From assembly GCA_001797415.1 (NCBI GenBank), contig MGPL01000081.1:1-42034 (forward strand): a stretch of 42,034 bases of DNA. The letters are read 5' to 3'. The DNA is from Deltaproteobacteria bacterium GWA2_55_10 (GTDB lineage: Bacteria > Desulfobacterota > GWC2-55-46). The position numbers and the translations under genes were made by a program. Of this stretch, positions 1 through 7,610 are shown piece after piece. The notes beneath the pieces were generated by a model that saw only the letters and a program-made list of their open reading frames with translations, ran no database searches and was not told where the DNA came from. Every line of letters begins with the position of its first letter. The stretch's first letter is position 1.

Positions 1-770
1 ATATCCGGATTATCTATCATTACGTGCTGGCCGTCAAAACCCGCCACCATGCCCGAGAAGATGTTCCTTACGCCCATGAACCTCGCGACGTTCCTGGTCC
101 TGGGCCTGTAGAATACGTCTTCCTGCGTGCCTACCTGCTCTATGAAGCCGTTATTTATGACAGCCACCCTCTTGCCAAGCATGAAGGCCTCTTCGAGGTC
201 ATGGGTGACGAGGACCGTGGTGATGGGGTACATGCGGTGGATGTTCAGCAGGTCTGCCCTGAGCTTCTCCCTTACCTGGTAATCCAGCGCAGAGAAGGGC
301 TCGTCGAGGAGGAGCACCCGGGGCTCTGCGGCAAGGGTCCTGGCAAGCGCAGTCCTCTGCTTCTGCCCCCCTGAAAGCTCGTCAGGGTATCTCTCCTCAA
401 GGCCCGTGAGCCTCATGAGAGAGACCAGCTCGGCGACCTTCTCCTTAATAAAATCCTTTGTGCGCCCCTCTATGCCGTAAGCGATGTTCCCTGCAACGGT
501 CATGTGCGGGAAAAGCGCGTAGTCCTGAAAAAGATAGCCTACCTTCCTCTGGCGCATTGGCAGGTCTATGCCGGAAGCCGCGTCAAATAGCGTCTCGCTG
601 CCTGCGGCTACTCTCCCGCTGTCGGGCTTCACTATTCCGGAGACCATCTTCAGTATCATGGTCTTTCCCGCGCCTGATGGGCCGAAGAGGACGAGGAGCT
701 CCTCGTCGAGCTCGAGATCTACGTCTATCGAGAAGCCTTCGAGCTTCTTTTTCAGCGAGAGCTGGAGCAT
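1..770 (-). CDS. modC: Molybdate ABC transporter ATP-binding protein ModC (3' end outside window)
   Basis: This is the ATPase that powers molybdate import at the inner membrane. The reading frame starts at an ATG at 770 and stays open for 256 codons to the window edge, so the C-terminus (a TOBE/Mop molybdate-binding region in many ModC proteins) is not seen. Visible motifs are a Walker A GPSGAGKT at about residues 30-37, the Q-loop, the ABC signature LSGGQKQR, the Walker B/D-loop VLLLDEPFSALD and the H-loop VLVTHD. The start lies 3 bp after the modB stop, so the genes are almost certainly cotranscribed and translationally coupled. ModC is preferred over other ABC ATPases because it directly follows modA and modB. 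Confidence 0.9.
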   Translation of the reverse strand, partial: MLQLSLKKKLEGFSIDVDLELDEELLVLFGPSGAGKTMILKMVSGIVKPDSGRVAAGSETLFDAASGIDLPMRQRKVGYLFQDYALFPHMTVAGNIAYGIEGRTKDFIKEKVAELVSLMRLTGLEERYPDELSGGQKQRTALARTLAAEPRVLLLDEPFSALDYQVREKLRADLLNIHRMYPITTVLVTHDLEEAFMLGKRVAVINNGFIEQVGTQEDVFYRPRTRNVARFMGVRNIFSGMVAGFDGQHVMIDNPD

Positions 771-773
771 CGT

Positions 774-1430
774 TTAAAACCTCACCCGGCTGAACCTGCC
801 CGCCACGTAAAGGACGGAGAAGGAGAAAAGGGTTATTATGCCGACAAGTGTATTAGCGGTTGCGTAGTCGCCCGACTGCACGGCGTCGTATATGGCTATG
901 GGCAGGGTCTGGGTCAAGCCGGGGATGTTGCCCGCTATCATCAGTGTCGCCCCGAACTCCCCTGTTGCCCGGGCAAATGCCATAACAGCGCCAGCGAGCA
1001 GGCCCCTCCACGCAAGGGGGAGCGTAACCGTGCGTATGACCTCGAACTCAGTCTTTCCAAGGAGCCTTGCCGCGTTCTCAATGTCCGCGCCGACGCCCTC
1101 AAATGCCGCGCGCGCGGGCTTCACGAAAAGGGGTAGCGAGGAGATGAACGCGGCCACGACCGCGCCCTTCCAGGTGAAGACCACCTCTATCCCGAGCGTC
1201 TCTTCAAGGAAGTTTCCGACAGGGCCTGATGAGCCGAATGCGACAAGGAGGTAATAGCCAAGCACTGTCGGCGGGATGACAAGCGGCTGCATTATGAGGG
1301 CGTCAAGGAGGCCCTTGCCCCAGAACGCCCTCTTAGCCATTACCCAGGCAAGGACGAGTCCGACTGTAATGGTACAGGCCGTCGCTATGAGCGAAACCTT
1401 TACCGTTATATATAGGGGAAAGAGGTCCAT
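774..1430 (-). CDS. modB: Molybdate ABC transporter permease ModB
   Basis: Inner-membrane permease of the molybdate importer, 218 residues, the usual length for ModB. It has about five hydrophobic membrane segments and the binding-protein-dependent permease (EAA) loop near the middle, seen as a segment beginning ENAARLLGKTEFEVIRTVTLP, which contacts ModC. The C-terminal part with GEFGATLMIAGNIPGLTQT is strongly ModB-like. It begins 1 bp after the modA stop and ends 3 bp before modC, so all three form one tight operon. Regulation is probably by the Moco-type riboswitch upstream of modA. Confidence 0.93.
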   Translation of the reverse strand: MDLFPLYITVKVSLIATACTITVGLVLAWVMAKRAFWGKGLLDALIMQPLVIPPTVLGYYLLVAFGSSGPVGNFLEETLGIEVVFTWKGAVVAAFISSLPLFVKPARAAFEGVGADIENAARLLGKTEFEVIRTVTLPLAWRGLLAGAVMAFARATGEFGATLMIAGNIPGLTQTLPIAIYDAVQSGDYATANTLVGIITLFSFSVLYVAGRFSRVRF

Positions 1431-1431
1431 A

Positions 1432-2214
1432 TTATTCAGGAAGCGTGAAGCCGTATTTTTCCATTACGGGAGTGCCCTTTGGCCCGTTGACGTACTTTAT
1501 GAAATCACGGGCAATGCGCTCTTCTTTGGATGTCGCCACCACAGCGGCTGCCTGGTCAATGGGCCTGTGAAGCTCAGCCGGGATGACGCTGTAATCTATC
1601 TCAGGCACGTTCGCAACCGACAGGGCGATTATTCCGGCAGGCGCGTTGCCCGCCTGTATGTACTGGAGGGCCTGCCTGATGTTCTCGCCGTAGACAAGCC
1701 TGGATTTCATCTGCTCCCACACCCCGGCGGACTTTAATGCCTCCATCGCGGCAATGCCGTAGGGCGCATGGTCAGGGTTGGCAATGGCTATCCTGAAAGA
1801 GCCGCCGGAAAGGTCACGAAGTCCCTTGAGCGAAACCCCTGACCCTTTTCTCGTCGCCAGCACTATCCTGCCCCTGGCGTATATCTCGACCGTATCTTTC
1901 AATACGAGCCCTTTAGCGGCGAGCCTGTCAACATAGCCTTTGTCCGCCGAGAAGAATATATCGAAAGGCGCGCCGTGCTCAATCTGCTTGGCTAACATTC
2001 CCGTGGAGCCCATGGAGAGCACGACCTTATAGCCGGTCTCCTTTTCGAACTCCGCGGCAATCTCCTTCAAAGCGAAGGCAAGGTCGGCAGCGCCCGCGAC
2101 CGTAATATGCTTCTTATCTCCGGCAAGGGAGGGTACCGTGGAGAAGAGAAGCGGCAATACGGCCGCTGCCAGAAAAAAGAGTATCGATATGGATGTAAGG
2201 GATATCCTCTGCAT
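1432..2214 (-). CDS. modA: Molybdate-binding periplasmic protein ModA
   Basis: Periplasmic solute-binding protein that captures molybdate/tungstate and delivers it to ModBC. With the start at the ATG at 2214 it has 260 residues and a clear signal peptide: MQRIS, a hydrophobic stretch, then a likely cleavage after LAG. The mature part opens with ITVAGAADLAFALKEIA, the ModA oxyanion-binding Ser/Ala region, followed by a GSTGMLAKQIEHGAPFDIFFSAD segment split over the usual second anion loop. The frame stays open upstream to a TTG at 2259, but that extension would precede the signal peptide and run into a repeat element, so 2214 is the better start. No strong ribosome binding site is visible for either start. 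Confidence 0.93.
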   Translation of the reverse strand: MQRISLTSISILFFLAAAVLPLLFSTVPSLAGDKKHITVAGAADLAFALKEIAAEFEKETGYKVVLSMGSTGMLAKQIEHGAPFDIFFSADKGYVDRLAAKGLVLKDTVEIYARGRIVLATRKGSGVSLKGLRDLSGGSFRIAIANPDHAPYGIAAMEALKSAGVWEQMKSRLVYGENIRQALQYIQAGNAPAGIIALSVANVPEIDYSVIPAELHRPIDQAAAVVATSKEERIARDFIKYVNGPKGTPVMEKYGFTLPE

Positions 2215-2249
2215 AGTCTTAAAGTTTGCTAAAAAATCCCACTTTTGTT

Positions 2250-2378
2250 CAGGCTTCAAATAAGCTCCATATGCCAGGCCCCGGTTAAATCGGGGAGCGA
2301 GGAACGAGTCGTACTCTTCATGTACGTCGCTTCTGCCGCTTTGAGGCCAACGACGCAGATGGACTTATTTCATGCCTG
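2250..2378 (+). repeat. Family A miniature repeat, copy 1
   Basis: A 129-bp copy of the dispersed element described under findings. It has a decayed left end (CAGGCTTCAAATAAGCTCCA), the core CCCCGGTTAAATCGGGG and a right end GCAGATGGACTTATTTCATG. It lies between the riboswitch terminator and the modA start, so it is part of the mod operon leader. It contains no credible gene. Confidence 0.85.
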
Positions 2379-2386
2379 CTCAGGGC

Positions 2387-2417
2387 AAAAAAAAACCAAC
2401 TCCTTGGAAAGGGTTGG
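2387..2417 (-). terminator. Riboswitch terminator of the mod operon
   Basis: On the minus strand a hairpin with outer arms CCAAC and GTTGG is followed directly by nine T residues (2395-2387). Its 5' arm contains CCTTTCCAAGG (2412-2402), perfectly complementary over 11 bases to CCTTGGAAAGG (2439-2429) at the 3' edge of the upstream aptamer. The two pairings exclude each other, as expected of a transcription-attenuating riboswitch. Confidence 0.8.
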
Positions 2418-2424
2418 TCGCCTA

Positions 2425-2525
2425 ATCTCCTTTCCAAGGGGGAGGCTCAGCCGTTTCCAGCAGAGCCCTATCGGCCAGCCCGCCTTAGCTTAAAAAAGCC
2501 TTAGGCAGGGTGGCTCGGAGATCGT
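2425..2525 (-). ncRNA. Moco-type (molybdenum/tungsten cofactor) riboswitch aptamer
   Basis: The leader read on the minus strand has CTCCGAGCC (2520-2512) at its 5' side, a GAGCCTCCC segment (2448-2440) and the closing GGAAAGGAG (2435-2427). This fits my memory of the Moco RNA motif. CTCC and GGAG can form the closing P1 stem. The position in front of modABC fits the known association of this class with molybdate transport and cofactor genes. The typical outcome for transporters is repression when cofactor is abundant. Direction of control and Moco versus tungsten-cofactor preference cannot be read from the sequence. Confidence 0.75.
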
Positions 2526-2539
2526 AAGTTAAGTTTTAA

Positions 2540-2554
2540 CGGGCCCCAGGCCCG
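2540..2554 (-). terminator. GC-rich hairpin after the histidine kinase gene
   Basis: CGGGCC-TGG-GGCCCG forms a 6-bp perfect stem, followed on the minus strand by TTAAAACTTAAC. It could be a weak terminator for the kinase gene, or a 5' structure of the mod leader, because a candidate mod promoter lies just upstream. The short T-tract argues against strong termination. Confidence 0.4.
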
Positions 2555-2566
2555 AAAAGCAGGACA

Positions 2567-2596
2567 AGGTTATCACGAAAAAAGCGGGCGAGTCAA
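2567..2596 (-). promoter_or_regulatory. Candidate promoter of the mod operon
   Basis: On the minus strand TTGACT (2596-2591) is separated by 18 bases from TAACCT (2572-2567), a reasonable vegetative sigma-factor promoter. Transcription would start near 2560, about 40 bases before the Moco aptamer. The -35 box lies just past the 3' end of the kinase gene. Confidence 0.5.
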
Positions 2597-2602
2597 GAAA
2601 GG

Positions 2603-3988
2603 CTATATTGCCGCGTTTACCGAGGGTATCAGGAAGCCGAAGGTAACTCCCCTGTCCTCGCCTCCATGGACCCAAACGCTCCCCCCGTGCGCCTCGACGA
2701 ACTTCTTCACTATGCTCAGGCCCAGGCCCGCGCCTCCGGTCTTGACGCCGTCCTCTGTCTGGTAGAAGGCGTCGAATATCCTCTCGGCCTCCTCCACCGA
2801 GATGCCCTTGCCGTCGTCCGATACCGTAAACTTCAAGCCGTCCTGAGAGTGAACGGCATTTATGCTCACGTCCTGAGTGGCGTGCTTGAAGGCGTTGCTT
2901 AGAAGGTTATAAATGACCCTCTTGAGCTTGTCGGCGTCAGCTGCCACCTCGATGTCCGCCAGCGCGGATTCAGTGTACTCTTCGCCGTTGAAGAGCAGCT
3001 TCTTGCCGGAACCCTCGAAGGGCAGGGCAGCCTCACGTATGGCGTCGGAGAGCCTTACCAGTTCCTTCCGGAGCACGAGGCTTCCGCTCTCGGCCCTGCT
3101 GAAATCCAGTATGTCAGAGGTCATGGAGCCTATCTTCAGGGCGCATGTGGAGATTATGTTGAGCTTCTTTTTTGCGTTCTCAGGGACGTCCGGGTACATG
3201 AGCGCAAGCTCGGCATTGACAGAAATCGAGGTAAGCGGCCCCCTTATGTCGTGCACGATGTGGTCTATGTACATTTTTCTGAGCTTATCGAGCTCCTTCT
3301 GCCTGGTCATGTTGAAGGCGATACCGAGGAAATTCCTTATCTCGCCCTTGCGGTCCTTGATGGCGTTTATCGAAAGGAGGACCGGCACCTCCCTGCCGTC
3401 GCGGGTGAGGTTTATAATCTCGCCCCTCCAGTATCCTATTGAGGGATCGAGGATGTCGCCCCACATCTTCTCATAGAGCGCCTTTGTCGAATGGGACGAC
3501 TTGAGCACCCTCGGGTTCCTGCCGAGGACCTCATGCCTCTCGTAGCCGTAAGTCTCAAGGAAGGCCTGGTTCACGTCTATTATGGAGCCGTCTTTGTCCG
3601 TTATGGCGACAGAGTCGTTAGAGAACTTGAAGATGCGCCTGAACTCGTCGGTGAAGAAGGCCGGCATGCCGGTCTTCCTGCTCGACAGTGTCAGCATGTA
3701 CGAATAGAGCTCTCCGGTGCGGTCACGGAGGAGGTGTAGCGCGAGGTAGAACTCGGCTATGGAGCCGTCCTCGCAGAGGAGCCCTGTTTTCCTGCCAGAG
3801 AAGGCGGTATCATTTTCATTCTCTTCCAGCATTGACCTGAACGCCGGTTCCAGGCCCGGCGGGGCCAGGGATGAGAACTCTTTTCCTATGACCTCTTCGG
3901 CATCGTAGCCGAGCAGGTCCTCGAGACTGTGGCTGAACCTTATTATCCGCCCCTGCTTATCTAAGCTGAGGCTCCCTTCCTTTGACAT
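2603..3988 (-). CDS. PAS-PAS sensor histidine kinase
   Basis: A 461-residue sensor kinase with no membrane segment, hence probably cytoplasmic. Two PAS domains occupy about residues 1-105 and 115-232; the second carries the typical ITDKDGSIIDVNQAF and GRNPRVLKS motifs. The HisKA domain follows with the phosphoacceptor His at about 246 in HDIRGPL. The HATPase domain shows the N-box NLLSNAFKHA, G1 DDGKGI, F-box FDAFYQ and G2 GGAGLGLSI. No response regulator is adjacent; the nearest REC protein is 25 kb away. Its start lies 24 bp after the XRE-PilZ gene, suggesting one transcript and a shared signalling role. The sensed signal is unknown. Confidence 0.9.
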   Translation of the reverse strand: MSKEGSLSLDKQGRIIRFSHSLEDLLGYDAEEVIGKEFSSLAPPGLEPAFRSMLEENENDTAFSGRKTGLLCEDGSIAEFYLALHLLRDRTGELYSYMLTLSSRKTGMPAFFTDEFRRIFKFSNDSVAITDKDGSIIDVNQAFLETYGYERHEVLGRNPRVLKSSHSTKALYEKMWGDILDPSIGYWRGEIINLTRDGREVPVLLSINAIKDRKGEIRNFLGIAFNMTRQKELDKLRKMYIDHIVHDIRGPLTSISVNAELALMYPDVPENAKKKLNIISTCALKIGSMTSDILDFSRAESGSLVLRKELVRLSDAIREAALPFEGSGKKLLFNGEEYTESALADIEVAADADKLKRVIYNLLSNAFKHATQDVSINAVHSQDGLKFTVSDDGKGISVEEAERIFDAFYQTEDGVKTGGAGLGLSIVKKFVEAHGGSVWVHGGEDRGVTFGFLIPSVNAAI

Positions 3989-4012
3989 GGAACATTACCC
4001 GCCTTACCAAGA

Positions 4013-4504
4013 TTAGTGTGATGCCTGCGACAGACTTCCGAGTATTCCAGCCAGACCGTTTATCTCTCCTGGGAGGAAACGCACCCCGACCCGCCTTTTG
4101 CCGCTGCCTTCCGAGACCCAGACGACATGGGCGTCGAAGAAAAGGGCGCTCGCTCCATCGGGCTTGATCCCTATTGTAAGGCTCTCGCCAGAGCCGATCT
4201 CTTTATCAGTGCTGAACATGAGCCCGCCGCTGCTTATGTTCTCGCTCTTTGCGTCGCAAAAACATCTCTCTCCGGTCTTACGGAATTCCAGCGGAAAGGC
4301 GGAATCGTATCTCTGGTCGGACCTTCCGTTATTGATGTGCGCGGCGCCGAGCTTGTTGAGCGTGACCAATGCCAGCGGACTGGGCCTGGACTTTCCTCTC
4401 TCCCACCTGTTCACGGTAGAGAAGCTCACCCCAAGCTCCCTTGCCAATTTTTCCTGAGACCACGACAGAGTTGTTCTAAGCCGTTTTATTTCATCAGGCC
4501 CCAT
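4013..4504 (-). CDS. XRE-family DNA-binding protein fused to a PilZ domain
   Basis: A 163-residue two-domain protein. Residues about 5-55 form a helix-turn-helix of the XRE/Cro type (LSWSQEKLARELGVSFSTVN, then RWERGKSRPS). Residues about 60-155 form a PilZ domain, the c-di-GMP receptor fold, with both ligand motifs intact: RxxxR at 61-65 (RSDQR) and NxSxxG at 89-94 (NISSGG). The simplest reading is a transcription regulator whose DNA binding responds to c-di-GMP. It is followed after 24 bp by the PAS kinase. The start is an ATG behind a G-rich ribosome binding site. Its targets are unknown; self-regulation from the 4505-4575 region is possible. Confidence 0.85.
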   Translation of the reverse strand: MGPDEIKRLRTTLSWSQEKLARELGVSFSTVNRWERGKSRPSPLALVTLNKLGAAHINNGRSDQRYDSAFPLEFRKTGERCFCDAKSENISSGGLMFSTDKEIGSGESLTIGIKPDGASALFFDAHVVWVSEGSGKRRVGVRFLPGEINGLAGILGSLSQASH

Positions 4505-4572
4505 ACCCCACCCCCGCTAATTTGAAAGCCCACCCACTTGCTATAGCAGACCATATAGAATATTATTCCGCC

Positions 4573-4606
4573 AAAAAAAAATCAAGCAGAGTTAGTGCCT
4601 GATTTT
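4573..4606 (-). terminator. Terminator of the deoB/cobalamin transcript
   Basis: On the minus strand a hairpin with arms AAATCAGGCA and TGCTTGATTT (one mismatch) is followed by a run of T residues ending at 4573. It sits 30 bp beyond the deoB stop and closes the long minus-strand cobalamin gene series. Confidence 0.75.
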
Positions 4607-4635
4607 ATACTTTTTTAAAAGTGAATTAAAAACAG

Positions 4636-5808
4636 CTACTTACAAATTAAATCGAGGAAGGATTTTCCATTTGCGGGTATTTGAATGCCGAGGGCATGGG
4701 ATATCGTGGCGCCGAGGTCGGAAAAGCTCTTTCGAGTGCCGAGGTTGACCCCCGGCCTTATCCCTTTGCCATAGACCAGGATGGGCACATGCTCCCTTGA
4801 GTGGTCGGTGGACGGCGTAGTGGGGTCGCAGCCGTGGTCGCCTGTTATAAAGAGGATATCGCGCTCTTTGAGCCTGCCGATCACCTCGGGTATGCGGGTA
4901 TCTATACTCGCGAGAGCATTTGCGTACCCTGGCGCGTCGTTCCTGTGACCGTAAAGCGTGTCTAAATCGACGAGGTTGGTGAAGATGAGGCCGCCCGAAC
5001 ACCTGTCCATCGCTTCGAGGGTCTTATTTATCCCCTCTGCGTCGCCCGATGTATGCACCTCTTCCGTAATGCCCCTGTGGACGAATATGTCGCCTATCTT
5101 GCCCACGCCTATTACATCCAGCCCTGCTGCCTTGACGTCTTCGAGTACGGTCCGGCCAGGCGGAGGCGCCGCGTAGTCCTTTCTCGCGGCAACCCTCTGG
5201 AAGCTGCCGGGCTTGCCTGTAAACGGCCTGGCTATGACCCTGCCGATGTTATAGCTATCCGCCAGGCGCCTTGTCTTCTCGCAGACCCTGTAAAGCTCTT
5301 GCAGGGGGATTATCCCGTCATGGGCCGCTATCTGGAAGACGCTGTCCGCGGACGTATAAACGATGAGCTTGCGGGTCTTCAAGTGCTCTTCGCCGAGACG
5401 CTCTATTATCTCGGTGCCAGAGGCTGTCTTGCCCCAGAGCCAGCCCCAGCCTGTCTCCCTGGTGAACCTCTCCATGACCTCCGGCGGGAAGCCTTCAGGG
5501 AATACAGGAAATGGCTTCTCAAGCACTATGCCGGCCATCTCCCAGTGGCCTGTAGCCGTATCCTTGCCGGGAGAGGCCTCAGACAAACGGCCGAATGAGC
5601 CTATGGGCGCGGCCGCCTTCTCTATGGCGTCCACGCCGGCTATATGCCCCAGCCCGAGCGAGGACAGGTTCGGCACCTTGAGGCCGCCGACCGCGCGCGA
5701 AAGGTTGTCCAGCGTGTGGCTTCCGGCGTCTCCGTACTTTTCCGCGTCAGGCATCTCTCCCGCGCCGAGCCCGTCGAAGACAATGACTATCGCCCTCGCA
5801 AAACGCAT
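4636..5808 (-). CDS. deoB: Phosphopentomutase DeoB
   Basis: Interconverts ribose-1-phosphate and ribose-5-phosphate (or the deoxy forms) in nucleoside catabolism. The 390-residue length and the alkaline-phosphatase-superfamily motifs agree: an N-terminal metal site VFDGLGAGEMPDA, the DTATGHWEMAGI segment carrying the phosphorylated Thr region, and a C-terminal ITGDHGCDPTTPSTDHSREH metal site. The ATG at 5808 directly follows the cbiH stop (TAGATG), so it is translated as the last gene of the cobalamin series. That is unusual for deoB, which normally sits with nucleoside salvage genes. A role in supplying or recycling the ribose part of the cobalamin lower ligand is possible but is only an inference. 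Confidence 0.93.
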   Translation of the reverse strand: MRFARAIVIVFDGLGAGEMPDAEKYGDAGSHTLDNLSRAVGGLKVPNLSSLGLGHIAGVDAIEKAAAPIGSFGRLSEASPGKDTATGHWEMAGIVLEKPFPVFPEGFPPEVMERFTRETGWGWLWGKTASGTEIIERLGEEHLKTRKLIVYTSADSVFQIAAHDGIIPLQELYRVCEKTRRLADSYNIGRVIARPFTGKPGSFQRVAARKDYAAPPPGRTVLEDVKAAGLDVIGVGKIGDIFVHRGITEEVHTSGDAEGINKTLEAMDRCSGGLIFTNLVDLDTLYGHRNDAPGYANALASIDTRIPEVIGRLKERDILFITGDHGCDPTTPSTDHSREHVPILVYGKGIRPGVNLGTRKSFSDLGATISHALGIQIPANGKSFLDLICK

Positions 5809-6612
5809 CTACGCTCGAACGCCCCCTTCAAGGTGGTAGCCCCTGGGCGTGACCATCCTTCCGAGGGCGAGGAATGTAGATGAATTTCCGACAACGAGGA
5901 TCGTAAGCATGTCTATCCTGTCGGACAGGGCCGGCACATTATCGAGGGTCGTCAATATCGCCTCCTCGTCTTCCCTGGAGGCGTTCCGCACGATGCCCAC
6001 AGGGGTAGTGCCTTTCCTGTGCTGTCCTATGATGGAAAGCGCCTTACCCAGGCCCTCGACCCTCTTCGAGCTCTTTGGGTTATAGAGGATGATGACGAAA
6101 TCGGCCTTTGCAGCGGCCTCTATCCTCTCCTCTATAACAGGCCAGTCCGTAAGCAGGTCTGAGAGCGAAATTGACGCGAAGTCATGCATGAGGGGCGCGC
6201 CCAGGATAGACGCGGCGGCGACGAACGCAGGCACGCCGGGGATGACATCGACCTTCAAATCATCATCGCCTGAAGCGGCCAGGAGCTCGAATACGAGGCC
6301 TGCCATGCCGTATATTCCCGCGTCACCTGAAGATACAACGGCAACGGCCTTTCCAGCCTTTGCGAACTCGACTGCCTTTGCGCACCTTTCGACTTCGTGC
6401 GTCATGCCTGTCGCGAAGACCTCCTTGCCCTCTATGAGCGGCTTTACAAGGCCGACATAGCGGGTATATCCGACGACGCAGTCAGCCTTCCGGAGAGTCT
6501 CCCTGGCCTTTACTGTAAGGTGATCGAGCCCGCCCGGGCCTATGCCTATGACGTAAATGGCGCCTTTGCCAGCGCCACTGTCACCTGAGGGCTTTTTATC
6601 TTTTTCAGACAT
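5809..6612 (-). CDS. cbiH: Cobalt-precorrin-3 C17-methyltransferase CbiH
   Basis: SAM-dependent methyltransferase that methylates C17 with ring contraction in anaerobic corrin synthesis. The 267 residues begin with a short polar tail and then the tetrapyrrole methylase signature IYVIGIGPGGLDHLTVKA. Further family motifs are SSGDAGIYGMAGLVFE, the GVPAFVAAAS loop and the CbiH/CobJ-type FVIILYNPKSSKR. The first 67 bases overlap the end of cbiG; there is no alternative start codon before the conserved GIGPGG strand, so the overlap is real. A short form of CobJ cannot be excluded on sequence alone, but CbiD, CbiG and CbiX nearby point to the anaerobic enzyme. Confidence 0.93.
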   Translation of the reverse strand: MSEKDKKPSGDSGAGKGAIYVIGIGPGGLDHLTVKARETLRKADCVVGYTRYVGLVKPLIEGKEVFATGMTHEVERCAKAVEFAKAGKAVAVVSSGDAGIYGMAGLVFELLAASGDDDLKVDVIPGVPAFVAAASILGAPLMHDFASISLSDLLTDWPVIEERIEAAAKADFVIILYNPKSSKRVEGLGKALSIIGQHRKGTTPVGIVRNASREDEEAILTTLDNVPALSDRIDMLTILVVGNSSTFLALGRMVTPRGYHLEGGVRA

Positions 6613-7610
6613 AATCTATCCGCTCCTGAGGCAAGGAGGGCAGCCGGCTCCGCGACCCCTCCTGAGCCTGTTATCTTCTCCACGAACCTTGAAGGCGGCG
6701 TAGCGCATTTCATTTTGTTAAGACTTGCAGCGCCGTAAAACTTTATCTCAAGCCCAAGGTCTCCCGCGAGTTTAACGAGCCCTTCTTCGTCTTTCTTTAT
6801 ATCTATGGTGGCAAGGCACTTCAATGAGCCGGGGGACAGGGACGCAATCCTCATGGCCCGTACAAGCGCCTTTTTTATCTCCTCTTTCGAAACGCCCCTC
6901 CTGCAGCCTATGCCCGCGACGACCTCTTTGGGCCTCATTATGAGCGTCCTCGAAAAAATTCCCAGCGGCGGCTTTTCAGCGCCGCTCGTTATTAAAACAA
7001 TTGCCTCGCCATCCTTCAGACTTTTCGGCAGGTTTTTTCTGAAGACAAACGCCCTGCAATCGACCCGCGCCTTCAGGCTTTTTAGCCTTGCGCCGTTTTC
7101 GTCAATAATATAGACCCTGCGGCCTTCGAGTATTGCCGCATTCACGGCCTTTATCTTTTTCGGGTCTTCTATATAGAGGCCGAATTCTTTTGAGATGTCT
7201 TCGACGCACGGCAGGCCCCAGATATCTGTAGCTGTCGTGATGACCGGCTGGCTGCCGAGCGCGGTCGCTATCTCTTTCGAGAGAGAATTTGCCCCTCCCA
7301 TGTGGCCTGATAGGAGGCTTATGCTGAACCGGCCCTTTTCATCCACGACTACGACTGCGGGATCGAGGTTTTTTGCCTTTATAAGAGGCGCTATGGCCCT
7401 TACGGCAATGCCCGCCGCTGAAATAAAGACAAGGGCAAGGGATGACTTGAATGCATCTGCCGCAGCCCGCTTTATACCGACCGATTTAATTTCATCAGGA
7501 GATACGAGCGATACCCCCCTGAAGGCCTTCTCTATCCTCCTGGCTGCCTTCAGGCCTCTCGCCGTTACCGCAAGGACGGCTATCCCCTTCTTTTCAGCGC
7601 GCCTAATCAA
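6546..7610 (-). CDS. cbiG: Cobalt-precorrin-5A hydrolase CbiG
   Basis: Opens the delta-lactone and releases acetaldehyde in the anaerobic pathway. The 354 residues cover the three expected parts: CbiG N-terminal domain (about 1-130 with LLSGHMGGANSLSKEIA), a middle linker domain, and the C-terminal CbiG domain starting near VVAGIGCRRGVSKEEI. It starts with TTG at 7610, whose TTGA overlaps the TGA stop of the upstream creatininase gene; an AAGGG stands at a good distance and no ATG is available near the N-terminus. Its 3' end overlaps cbiH by 67 bp. CbiG is diagnostic for the anaerobic (early cobalt insertion) route. Confidence 0.93.
   Translation of the reverse strand: MIRRAEKKGIAVLAVTARGLKAARRIEKAFRGVSLVSPDEIKSVGIKRAAADAFKSSLALVFISAAGIAVRAIAPLIKAKNLDPAVVVVDEKGRFSISLLSGHMGGANSLSKEIATALGSQPVITTATDIWGLPCVEDISKEFGLYIEDPKKIKAVNAAILEGRRVYIIDENGARLKSLKARVDCRAFVFRKNLPKSLKDGEAIVLITSGAEKPPLGIFSRTLIMRPKEVVAGIGCRRGVSKEEIKKALVRAMRIASLSPGSLKCLATIDIKKDEEGLVKLAGDLGLEIKFYGAASLNKMKCATPPSRFVEKITGSGGVAEPAALLASGADRLCLKKIKSPQVTVALAKAPFTS

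Noticed and set aside
2245..2493. Plus-strand 82-codon frame upstream of modA
   Set aside because: Covers the repeat and the riboswitch; no ribosome binding site or homology.
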